A DNA stretch of 64,000 nucleotides, taken from positions 1 through 64,000 of the forward strand of contig JAQGDQ010000100.1 of assembly GCA_030141605.1 (NCBI GenBank), in the 5' to 3' direction. Below the pieces are notes generated by a model. It searched no databases and was not told where the DNA came from. It was given only the letters and a program-made list of their open reading frames with translations. Source of the DNA: Tubiluchus corallicola. Its lineage: Eukaryota; Priapulida; Priapulimorpha; Priapulimorphida; Tubiluchidae. This document shows positions 20,848 to 34,000 of the stretch, one piece after another; the first letter of the stretch is position 1, and each line of letters opens with the position of its first letter. The translations under genes were made by a program, and so were the position numbers.

Positions 20848-20949
20848 ATGTCTCCTTTTTTAATAATTACATTGTTCTTCTGCAAATTTTCAGTCTCCTA
20901 CACACAAACACTGATGGACAAGATTCAGACAGACCCCGATTTAACTCAG
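20848..20949 (+). CDS. fasciclin gene exon 1, signal peptide
   Basis: ATG at 20848 in AAAATGT context opens MSPFLIITLFFCKFSVSYTQ and the first helix of FAS1 domain 1 (DKIQTDPDLTQ). The donor is a strong GTAAGT, phase 0. Reading from ATG through an internal TTTTCAG shows that the latter is not a splice acceptor. Confidence 0.85.
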
Positions 20950-23900
20950 GTAAGTGAATTCATATTTACTTTGTGCCGGCGTCCCTGAGTATACTTGCTG
21001 CTGGGCGTGTTCTGTGGGTGACGTGATGGCAGTTTTACCTTGACGGTTCATGTAGTATATAATAAACCTACTGCAACTTTAGACAGTTGGACTGTAACTT
21101 TTACTTTTTGTACCTCATGAAAAAACTGAATAATGTGATATTAAAGTTTGAAGAATTATAATTATAGTATAAGTTATGGGGAATGTCCAATGTCCCATAA
21201 CCAATTAATAAAATTGGTTTTTTTGCGTTGGTTCTGCTTTCGCCTGCTGTAGACGCATTTATTTGAATATTTTTTAAGATAATTTCTGAAGTGACGCACA
21301 ATACAGCTAGCACAATGAAATTTTGTGCCACACGAACACAGTTTATCCTTTAGCCAGTTTATGTCACACGAATAATTATCCTTTAGCTAATAAGTTATAA
21401 TACTATATGATGTAGTTTCTAGCAAGTGCTGAATTTTAACTTATTACAATACTTTTCATCACTCATCAGCAGTGTACTGAGCTGCCCTTACATACAGCTG
21501 TTGAACAGGTAATAACAACAATAACAGTAATTATCGATTGACGCAGGTACATGTACAGCTGCATGGCATGCAAGCCGGTAAGGTTACATGGGTGTAATGA
21601 CACAGTTTTTGCTGTGAACGCTAAGCCAGTTTAAATATCTGGATTCTGGAAGTCAGGGAGACCTCCTCACCTTCAAGGTGGAGTCTTAGTAGAATATTAA
21701 ATGAAGAAAGATCTGTAAGCAATTGATGTCATACTGCATTCACGCTTCTTGGAAAGATGATGTTTATCAAGGTTACTATATGCCACTTTTTTCTGAAAGC
21801 CAAGTGAATATATGCATAATTCAGAGTTACTGATGAAAGAATTAGCGATTTGGAAATTAATAGCGATTCCTTATAAAAGGCAGCTAAGAACAGAATGTGA
21901 TAGATCTTGTAAAAGTTGTATGGAGTTGGAAGATTAAATTTTTTGAACCTACTTTTCCTTACTATCCGTTTTAAGAAAATGAAAAAAGAAAGCTTATTTC
22001 GAAAGGTTTTCAGATGAAGATCATGTGAGGTGATTACTATTTCAAAATGTTAGTTGTGTAGAAAGATTTGAACTACAAGTTTAATTTAGTTTTTATTGTA
22101 GCTTAGTAGCATTTTAAGTTTTTGGATGCACAAAAAACGTTTTTAGACACCAAACTAAACTGAACTGAACTGAAAAGAATATATAACGTGTCACTAATGC
22201 ACTAATGACTATTCACTCTGCTGTCTACAAGGTATAAGCGTACACGTTTAAATCATTAGACAGTTATACAGTTTACAAATCGCTGATATTTTCACTGTGG
22301 CCATTAAATTTGTTACAAAAACAGCACATTTGCATTGTCAAATTGCAAGTTTATACTACTGAAGTAAACCCGTTACTCTAGATATCATAATTCAACTTGA
22401 ATTAATCTCTTTGTGTTGAAAATCTTAAATTATAGCATGTTTTTCTTGACAGTTATGAGGGTTCAGTGGAAAGCCGTTTTGAAAAGGATCGTGTAGGTAT
22501 TTTTGTAAACAAACCATTTCTGAAATATGACCACAGTGGGCGCTGCTCCTGTACACGCATAAATTATTGATTTTTCAGTCTTAATAATTAATTATCCGCC
22601 CACGCTTCTTATTACTGTCATTAAAATGAAAATGATTTCTTCTTACGGATGTTCCGGATGCTTTGATTTTCGCATTAAGAATCGTGTAAAATTGTATGAA
22701 AAGAAAATTTGTTCTTTATTGAACGATATGATCCGATTTGATGTACGCACGATGACTAAGTTCTTCGAATTAATCTTAATTTAATAGCTCTTTAGCGGTC
22801 AATCATCAGCACTAGATCTACTTTATCTAAGTTGTCTTTGCTCGAGGAGGGAACTGCCTTAATTATTTGTTAATGTATTACAGACATTTGTTAACATTCG
22901 TTTAATTGTCTATGCCTGAAATTATTGTCGTCAAGTGAGTGTATAATTACAATCACTCAGTCTTTCATGGAGAATTTTCACCGTAATTCTGTGTGGCAAC
23001 TCTCGATCGAAAGTGGAATCTTCAAAATGTTATTATCTCAATTGTTTTTTAATTATGGTTGTAAAGAGTTTACACTACCTACAGTTTTTATATCAGGCAG
23101 CAATTCATTAACGATAAAAATCCTCTTAAGTAATAAATTAATAAAAATCCTAAAAACTAATATTTTTTCTTTTCATCGTCTTCGTCATTTGCTTCTTCTC
23201 CCAAGTAAAAGCTACTACTACGTGGGCGTACTACCCAGTTTGTAAAACAGTCCGCAAAATATAAAACCTATGAAAAGCGCAAATTCAAAAGATCATTAAA
23301 CATCCTTAAGAAGTTCAAAAAAGAAAAGCACTTTTAATAATAAACTACCAAAATTCGTGTACGCGTGTGGTCGACGCTGTTAATAGCATTGATAATCATG
23401 AAGTTTTCCATTCGTTTTACATAACTTTGTAATTGGTACAAAAGCGTCACAGTAATTATTGTTACATCAAGCTAATCTAGTAACCTACTTGTTTTTGAAC
23501 TCTGTTTATTTATCCTTTCGTTGTTTACATTTTCATCCATCTCCTTCATCATAGTAAACTCACGTTTGACAAGATACAGTAGATTAAACAACTGCTACTT
23601 GTAGGTAATTTTGAACTCCGGAGGTGCATGTGGTGGAATGTGAGGTCACGTAAGTTTGTCGACTTCTAATTACGACTTCCACATCGCTGTTCACTTTTTC
23701 TAGCAAGTTGCCTATCGTGGTTTAACACATTACTTGTTTACCATTGACAAGCTGTCGTAATTCAGTTTTGCAAATAAACAATATTACAAAGCTACTTTGT
23801 TGTAGCCAGTTAATCAACGATCTGAAAGTAGGTTTCTTGGTTCTAGATTAAATGATATCATTTATAACTTATGATGTAGCGGCATAGGCTGAAATTTTTT

Positions 23901-26900
23901 CCCAACACCTCTTCAGCTAACATCATCATAGGTAAACGTTCTAAAAGACCTGAGCTCATGAAAGAGAAAATGTGGCTGTTTCTTCGTTTATGGATGTATG
24001 GATGACCGTCACGAAATCTGCTTCTGGGCGATTTTATATCCCCTACTTATCTTAGCTGCTATCTTCGGGTTTAACATAGCTAAAATATCTCCCCTCTTAA
24101 AGGATCATCATTGATAAATTGAGTTCATAATTAGCTAAACCCGGTCCCGCCACAAACATCGCGATTCGGGGAATTAGTAGGCCGCAGCTGAAAAGGTGCC
24201 TTGATGCAAATTATAAGTACGCTAGTGCTATATAATACGTAATTGTAAAAGCCTGTGCTAAGTGGGATTACAGTGACTAATAATGTGCGGTCTGCCGCTT
24301 CAAAATGCAACGTTTATAATCTCCATGGTAACAAGGTAAACTTGTCTACTTAAAAGGAGTTCGTTGTACGCTTGATTATTGATGTTCTATTTTGCGAGTT
24401 TTAAATTTAAACACTAGGCAGTTTTATGTTCTTTGTCAAACAATATAAAAGTTCAATAATAGATCTGAAACTATGCATGAAGCGTAAAATATTCACTGAC
24501 TATGGCAATTTGCATATTATAGCAAATACAGTAAAATTCTTTACAGTCGTAAAACCGGGAACAGACTTAAAAAGTTTCATTCGCCAATTCAGGAATTTAG
24601 TCATTGTAAATTACAACTATACAAAGTCTGCATTTGTAACTGTTCTTTCGATGGCAACATTCTAACTTTATCCTTTTCACGGGTCCCGAAACAAGGACTT
24701 GGAGCCCGTTTTATTGATCTTGTCAAAAATGTGGATGGGATCAGTGGAAGTGAAAATGACAGTGGAAAGAGGGTGCTGTTCTTCCATTTATTCATCCGTT
24801 CACCCGTCTTGCAACTTGGCACAGGTAAAGGTCGTTGTATATTGACCTTGACCTTGACTTTCATGTTGATGGGTGTAGGGTCTTACATTAATTGCCGAAT
24901 GTTTAACATATATTTTTTCAGGGTCACTGAGGCCAAGTCAAAATCAAACTGGCACATTAACAGTACTAGCAGGGAGAAAGTCATGATAGTTTGACCTGGA
25001 GTTTGATCTATAAAATTCAAAAGAGTCTTGTTACTGTGCGTCTAGCTTATTCAATTCAATTCAGTTTATTAGTCTTGGTCAAGACATTAGATTGTTACAT
25101 ATAAGAATTACTATCAGGTGACCGTTACAGGGACGGTGGCAAAAAAACCAGTGCCGTCCTCAACCAACATTTACATATGAAAATGATAAACTGGCGATAG
25201 TGATTTAAATTAACAGTGGATGATGAGGTAAAGCATACAAACTTAAACAAACAAACATGTTAGTAACTTAAAAATATAAAGTACGGCGTGTAATGAAAAA
25301 ATGTAACTAATGAGTATTACACTATCGAGATCAAAAATCGCGAAGTCTGTGTGCCACTTTTACGACCCTTTTTATAAGTCTGGAGCTAAAGAAATAGTGT
25401 CGTTGCGTTACTAATACATTTTAAGATAGCTCTTCGTGGAGCTGACCGCAATTTATCTTAGTGAATTTGTTTTTGTATGTCTTAACGGTCAATTAAAACA
25501 ACTTCAACATTTATCAAACTATCACTTTATGTATAATCTGTTATGCAGCACTAGGGCGTTTATGAATTATGCATAAACTTCAGTTTAATTGATGCTTCTT
25601 TACTGCTCGAGACTATGAAGGTATATGGCCATATTTGCGACTGTTTTGTACCATTACAGTTTCATTAACAATTTCTTTGGCGTTTTACTTTTATTGAACG
25701 TTAACATTTTACGTAATGTAGGGAGTTTATTTTTCCTTAATTAATGCACATTGCATACAACAAACTGCAGCAATTAAACTTCAGTCATCGTGATACAGTA
25801 ATTTAACATCAATTATACCTGTTTAATCACTACATTTCCTTAATTCCACGTTGAACACTATACTTGTGTTTGTTATTTTTTGTGTGTGGATGCTCTTAGG
25901 GGCAGATATGCTGTATAATAGCGTGTTTTATACAAGATTTTAGGCTATATTTTTCAGTATAAATTGCTCAAATCAATTTCAGTATCAATTGTTCAAATCA
26001 GTTTCATAGACAAACTTTTTACGTTTCCGACTTGATGTTTGCGCCTCATCATAAATGCCATGTGGTCAGTTAGAAGGACCTTTTCGATTCTCTATCTGTC
26101 GCCGCTCATTGCTAGATTGTGCCACCAGCAATAAATGCCGGTTCATATGAATTATCTTAATTCATTCAGTTCATATGGACCTCGTCACCCCCGACCCCCT
26201 CTTTGTCTATGGCGTAAGAACGGCTGAGTTTAGAGTCTACAAAGTAAGAATAGCATTCGAGATTGTAAATGAATACCTAGTAGTGGTAGCTGCAGCAGCA
26301 GCAGCAGTAGTAGTTAAACTGATTCTTTTAGTAAAAATATCTAACCGAGGTGCGTGTGAAACTTGGTATACCAAATTTTGACGCATATTACATTATGCTG
26401 CTTATTTTGTCAGAAGTAGGGTTTTAATTTCCAGCAATGCTTTTGTAAGCGGTATTGTAAATAATGACTTTTTTATTTTGTTAAACATTATATAACAAAT
26501 ATTTACATCTATTATTTGTAAATTTTATGTAAATATTAATTGTGTTAATGTAACTTTTGTTCACGTAATGTTATTCTGTTTCTTGTATTGCATTGCATTG
26601 TATACTAACTGTTATTGTATTGCATTATATTGTATTATACGCTGACTGTTGTTACATAAACAACAATGTTTGCAATAAAAACTTTACTTTCTTACATGAA
26701 GAACGCTGCTTGATTACAAGTCAACAGGTCGGCTGGGTGAACTATTTAGAGATAAACCTGTTTCTTTTCGTGTTAATTTACTGTTTAGCTATAGTGTTCC
26801 TGTTTGAGTTGTTGTGGTTATTTAACCATGTTGCGTGATAGTTTGTGGTGCTAATACATAATATTTGTTTTATTGCCGAGCATTTTAAAACTCTTGCGGT

Positions 26901-29900
26901 AGACTTCTGGTTCAATATCTCATCTTAGTGGATGAGATAATCCTTGATAATAATCTAGATTCCGACCCTGACACAACATATCCAGTATACTAGTCAGTAT
27001 ATGACGCGCTGTATAAAAAGATGCTTATTTGCAATCCTATTGTAGTTGAGCTATACTGCTTGTGAGGTATGCTAATTTTATCATTGTTTCACACACGTGT
27101 ACCATGTTCGTTCCAAAATTTACACAACTTGCACTCGAGATGTCTATTTCTAGACATCTTCATTGTTATAATCTATCAGACCAGTTCTGCTCTCCGGTGA
27201 CTAGTCAAGTTAAACATGCCTCAGTAGGCTAAGCGGGACCTTGGTTAGAAAGCCCTTGTAAACTTATGATTGCATTGTCATATATAAGGTTTATTTTGGA
27301 CGACTAAACAGGTCAAGTGCTGATTTAGGTTATAGCCAGATGGTCATTTGAATGTTATCTTCCTGATTGTAATATTCTATCTCTGATTGTACATGTATGT
27401 TTATGTATAGGCATAATTCATTTACTTACCGTATCTTTTTCTGGTTATTAGACCAAAATTAAACTGGTCTATTGTAATTGCCAAACATAGCTTAGTAGTA
27501 TTCAAGTACTTTGGTCTAGTTCCCCAGAGCAGGTCACGAGAGAGGGGCTTCTAGAGAGATATTCTAGTCTTTCAAGTGTATATATATATGAATATCATAT
27601 TTTTATATATATATATGAACAACCAACAGATGTCGTATGAACCATGAGAACTTTTTGTGGTTGGAGAGTATGAACAGGTGGCTAGTTTGCATATAAGAAT
27701 CATTAAACTTTGGGAGCCGTAATATATCATTAATATCGTTGATCTTGTATAATAAATTAATAATTGTCATAATAAATTAATTTCCAGCAGTTTTAGTGCA
27801 GGTGTGTTAATACAACAGTCATTCAGAAAATCTGATATTTGAATGAGCAGATTTGCAACGGTTATACAGTGCGCATTATTATACATAATATACATGTGCA
27901 TCTATAGCTTTTCGAAAAGCAATAAGACAGTGTGCAAGGCAGAAAACAACAATTGTATATTGTAAATAATGGGCGTGCGTGTATTACCTAAGAAGCCGAG
28001 TTTCATGGTGGCATGCACAATGCCTACATGCAAGTAAACAGTCGGTCCTACATAACTGACAACTGTTCTGGATGAATAATTAAAATCAAATCAATTTTGC
28101 GGGAGGAATAATAACGGGAATTGTGTAATATGTGTATATGATGTACATGCACGCAAGCATTCACTGCATCGTAATACTTGAGGATGTACAACAATTACTG
28201 TTCGTATGAAGTACTACAGGCAATAATACTTGATTATTGTCAGTTCTGTTACATAGCTAATGTTACACTGTAACCCGCGTGAAGTAACTAAAATAATACA
28301 GAAATATACTGAAAGAAGTCTGTCAATGTTAGCCATTGGTCAAGGTTCGTTTTGGGCCCATTATTGCTGTGTGAAGTAGTACAAAAATGGCGACTCACAT
28401 GACTGCTGGGTCACCAGAGAACTTTCGGTTCACTGAGTCATTGGTTGTTACAAAAGGATGAATAACAGCAAAGCCAGTAAGCTTTGTGAATCGACTCTAA
28501 TAATAACTAATATATAGGCTTTTTATTTTCTTCCCAAGAGTGATAATTTTGTTGAAAACATGTGTCTTGTGTCGAGGCACAGGAAACAGGAACTTCGCTG
28601 AGACAACCTTACTCTTATATTGTACCCTAGCGAAGTTAGCTAACAGCTCATATTGTCTCTATGGAGCAGCAGAATTTTAGTGTTAAAAGGGGCTTGCAAT
28701 CACTTGGGCTCTAAATAATACTTTCCAGAATTTACGGGTAGCGTAATCACATTACCAGCTAGTGCCCATCCCAGCAGCGGAAGCATAACGGGGCAGCATA
28801 ATATATACTTCAACAATGCATAATTACTTTCCTGTGGGTAACGCTTCAAAATTTTGATGAATAGAAGGACTGCCTATTTACTAGTATTTAGGATTATATC
28901 TAACACTGAATATTAGTTGTGCTGATACTCCATTAGTCCATTATCATATTCAGCGATTTCATTCAAGCGAAAAATGTAGATCCAACTAACTGCTTTTCTA
29001 TTTAGCAAGAGTTTTTCCTAGTCGCGACGCATAATTTACAATATACGTAAGCATAACAATTTCGTAGGCTATGCGGGTGAGGTAATTAAATTTTCTGAAC
29101 AGAATCAGTCTTATCGTCAGCATTGAGCCGCATAAACTGATTATTTGGAAATTTGGATTAACTCTATAACTGCACGTGACTCATTGAAGAAGCTTCATTA
29201 AGAGCGACCTTGAAATCAGACATGGCATTTTGAAGAAAATTCAGGCATTAAAGACCTAGAAAGGGACAGCAAAAATGGTGTAGATGGAACTACAGCAGTG
29301 TAAATTATGTTGCATTCATTAAGGAATAACCGAACTTCTCTAAGTTTTTTACCTGCCTACTTGAGCTATCAGTATACATTTAAAATGAAATTTATGCTTC
29401 TTCAGCTGACATTGTTGCAACGTGTGCTTTTGCCTATCGCTTTATCGTGTTTGTATAGTTTTTACCGGGCTCTTTCAAAATACATTCAAATTTTTCGAGC
29501 GCCGTTTTGTGGTAATGGCGTCTTGTCGAGTCTGCTAAGCTGCTTCTGTGTTGAAAAGCGTCGCCCGCTCAGTCTACTGGATTTTATTCTGGAATTACTT
29601 GAGTCGAAGCTTCCAGTAATTATTATTATGTATAGCTACCATTGATTGCTATCCAGTATGTAATTCAAGTTAAAATTAGGCGCAACAGCCGTATTTTAAT
29701 CTGTCTCGGATGACTCAAACGCTGGCTTGTTTTTACGATCATCTTTATGATTTCTGTATTTTATCTCTGGTAATGTTCTCAGAAATTCCAACGAGAACAG
29801 AATTAAAATATGCTTTTGAATAACTGCACGTTACGAAACGAGCCGATTAAAAAAGTCGGAGGCCTTTGACAAATCGCGGCGTAAAAGAAGAATTAGAAAA

Positions 29901-31016
29901 TTAGAACGGTTTAATTAGAACCAGTGCTTCTTGAGTTACGCTAAGTAATTTTGTAAGTAATTTTTAGTAATTGTTCCAATTTTTGTCATTAACTACCCCA
30001 AAGTGCCAAGCATTGGTTTACATGCATATTGAGCTTTTCTGTCCAGTTTCCTGGATATGTCATTTAGAATGTCATTTATTGATATGGTGGATCCATTTTT
30101 CGTAAGAATTTAGAATACAGTGTAGCTGTATTGTGACCTCACAATATAAAAAATGGCTGAAAAGTTATGAAATGAGCCAGACTAGCATCACGGTGAAATA
30201 AACAGCTTTAGCAGCGGTTAGCCCAAAAAAACTATTTGCATGTTTATATGTGAACATTGTTATGTTATTTTGCATATCACAGTTTCACAAATACACTCTT
30301 CGAATATATTTTGCGACTTAACCATGAAGATGGACTACGTAACTAATAATTATTGGCAACTTTGCCTAAAAGTTTAATAAAGTTTAATAATCAACATTCT
30401 AGAGCAAAAGTATTTTCATCATTATGAATCATTTATTTCAATACCAGTTACTGACTGACTATTTTGTTGACTGACCAAATGACTGACAGACTGACTAGAC
30501 TCACTTACTGACTCACCCAGCCACTGACTGAGGATTAATTGATAGATGCAATGATGAACCGTCAGACCGACAGACTGACCACTGCGTTGACTTATCCACA
30601 CACTGAACCTGCGATTTACTGATAGACCAAGCAACTAACCATTTTATTGCAACAGGGATCTCAAGTTAAAAGCAGCACGATCAATAAATATCTGAAAAAG
30701 CATTGTTTAAAATTGTTCTGAGATGCATATCAAATTGTTAGTGTTTGCTGTTCTCATTTGTTAAACAGTATTTATTTTCTAGTTTTCAGAATATGCTGAA
30801 AAATGGTTGAGAAACTCGTTGTCGGAACCTAGCTACACGTACACCGTGTTCGCTCCAACCAATGAAGCTTTTGAAAGATACAAGATCCAGAATGGTGATA
30901 ATACAGCATCATTGGATACATTTGGATTGTGGAATTATCATTTGGGTAAATTTAATGTTTTAAATCACAACAATTATTTTATTCAAATACATGAGGTTTC
31001 GATTTTCTTGGTAGTA

Positions 31017-31083
<67 letters not shown>

Positions 31084-34000
31084 ATATATATATGCTTGTA
31101 ATAAAACTTTGTATATATGTTCATTGTGTTACAGAGTTTACCTTTGGTTTATAATTACAGGCACATTTGATAATTATCAAGAAGATCGAACCGTATGTGT
31201 TTGAATAAAACAATTGTAAATTTAATGAATCTGTTTTTTTACAAGTAGCACCATTAATAAGACGAATTTTTCAAAAAATGGATTTTTATGCATAAGTTGT
31301 TGCATACTAGGTGGTTCATTTGTAGATTTCCATTTTCCCTCATAACATACTGTCATAAATATGCTGTTCCCTATAAATGCCTTCTCCATAGCTAGAAATC
31401 AAACAGAATACAGTTCCGTTTGTATGTTACTCTTGATTTTTTTCAGTGCATTGCTAATGTTTAATTATTGTAGCCATTTGTATTCCAGTTAAACTGTGAT
31501 CTTTGAGTGTCTTACCACTTTTCGTGTTCTATAACACATCCTTGATTACTTTTTGCATGTTTCTAGTTAACAAGAAATTCACCAGGCAGGATTTTGTCAA
31601 CAGTAATAACCACAGTATTTTTACCTTGGCACCTAAATCTGCTCCTATCTGGATTACTGTATCTGAACAGCAACAGCAGCAGCAACAACAGTATGGTGGT
31701 TATAATAGAGGACAAGACCAGAGACAGGTCCAGCCACCTGGTGCTATCAATGCAAGCTCCACTGAACAGGTTGGTGATTCGCCTGCATCATTTTCTGCAG
31801 ACATTTGGTTTCAGACTACACCTATGTATTTCCATTTGTATTATGTATCTCTACATTGTTTTTCCTTTCTTTGCAGTATTGCATATATGCAAATCAAGGA
31901 AAATTAGCAGATGAACAAACTGTGGCTTCAAATGGCATTCTTCACAAGATTGACCGTATTCTGTATCCTATGGGAATTGGTGAGACTATATGGGGCTTCA
32001 TTGAGGATGTCGACAACAACTATCCACACTATTTACTTTCGTGAGCATTTGAATGCATATATTTTTTTCTTGCTTAATTAAATAGTTTTGAAAAAATTTG
32101 GAAAACATAAGGTACGGTTGCTAATTAGCTTTTATCAAGACTAAGAAATTTTCTTACTACTTTTTGGATTTTCTCCATTCACTTTTAGACATGTATCTAT
32201 TTTTTTATATATTTATATATTATACATTTATATATGTACACATATTGTTGTATGTTTAATATGTTATTATTTTGATTTGCAGAAATTTAAAACTAATGCC
32301 ATCTACAATAAGATTGGCTGTTAACCAGAAAGGAACTCAAAGGGATCCTGTTAAATTTACAGTTTTTTTGCCCAATGATAATGCTCTTGATTCTTTATCA
32401 GCTGATGCAAAAAGCTTTCTTCTAAGTGACATTCAGCTGTACACCAGAGTAAGTATGTATGTTAAGACATACTGCTAAATTGCAATTAATTAACAGACAT
32501 CTTGTCATAATGTTTTCTTATGACTAACTGAAGTTACAAGCTTTACAGGAATTCAACTGTAATCATTTGCTACATATACTTCATTGCTATTGAACATATA
32601 CTAGTACATCATATTACTTGCATACTTAACCATAAAAGGTAAGGTGCCTATGTACCACAGACTACCAGTTAAATCAAAATCAATCACGTATGCAATTGAG
32701 AAGTATGTCTGGGCATTTCTTATTAACAAAAAAATTCTAAATGCTAAATTATCATTTTTTAATTGCATATAATTAAATTAAGTTTTATTGAGTACTGAGT
32801 ATAAGTACTGACTGTTTTGCAATTTAGTTGTAATGTTAAGAAGATCAGTGACTTAGCTAATAGGGAAGCAAGGGGGGGTAAACCGCTCCCCGAGCACATT
32901 TTTCAAATTGGCACTTTTTCAACAGTGCCAATTTATTTGTATTTTACGTTTAAAATTTAAATAACACGCATGTTTTTATTACGTTGAAGAATTATGAGCT
33001 TACTGTAAAACTTTTTATTGTGTGTTAATATTAAATGCAAAATAACAATTATGTATTTCCTTAAAACTGCATCTTCTTTGTGTTTTGATTTTAAACACAA
33101 AATTAAATTGTGTAATCAATGCATTAAAAATTGTTTGGTATGTGTCACGTCGCCTTTTTTTATGTGCTTGCTCCTCCTAACTTTAAAACCTGGCTACGGC
33201 TCTGATAAAGATGAAGAAGTGTAGAAATTTGGTTAAATGACATATTTAATGTAGTAATTATCATCAAGTATTTTTTGCTATTAAATATTTTATAGGGCAA
33301 TCTTAAATAACATTTGCGATTTACTACTGATATGATGTTTTTTTTATCCATAGTTGTGTTATAATGCAAAAAGTAGAGCTTGTTAACAATAATTATTGGT
33401 TGGTTTGATGTACAAACAACAATAGTGATTTTAATCCTCTTTTTTATAGATTATGCATGCACATATGATAAAGGACTACGTTGTTTTTGACAATCTCATG
33501 GTGAAAGGACAAGTGTATGATGCTTTCACCACACAAGATAGAGTTCAGCTTCACTTTGACAGAAGAGGGAATGAAACAGGAGATGAACCTCTTCAGTGTA
33601 AGATATAGACAACATGAGATACCAGTTGTTACTTTGTGAATAACTTCTCATTTTCTCACATTTTTGTCGAAAAAAAAATTAAAATGAAAATCAAGTCAGT
33701 TTTTAACAATTTTGAAGATTCTGTGGCTGTTTACTAATGAAAATGTTCCTTATAGTAAAAATTCAATGCAATTGACATAATAAAATATTTGTTTTATATT
33801 TTTATAAATGCATTGCCAGCAACTTTGTGCCAAAGAAAGATAATGCTATCTAAGTACACTACAGGCTTTAATGTCTATATAACAACTATATAACTAATGT
33901 TTATATAAAATTTTATCTCTATAACAACATGTTGTCATTGTTGACGACTTTTGGCAGTATTACTATTTAAGAAGTTTTGCTTTCCTTCTGCTAAATCTAT

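Larger units (their letters stand above)
20950..30782 (+). other. fasciclin intron 1, 9.8 kb
   Basis: This long intron has no additional FAS1 exon that I can see. It holds a possible LINE 3' tail at 25047-25160, a short (GCA)n at 26290-26306, TA-rich tracts at 27577-27620 and a degraded GACT tetranucleotide array at 30448-30640. Short reading frames in it lack family resemblance. Confidence 0.7.

Noticed and set aside
22925-23245. 106-codon frame in fasciclin intron 1
   Set aside because: No ATG-supported start, no FAS1 similarity and no splice phase fit.
24426-24994. Overlapping frames on both strands in intron 1
   Set aside because: Short, no family resemblance, open mainly by chance.
31161-31196. 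Possible 35-bp exon between fasciclin exons 2 and 3
   Set aside because: It has an acceptor and a GTATGT, but including it would put exon 3 out of frame; exons 2 and 3 already join in phase.
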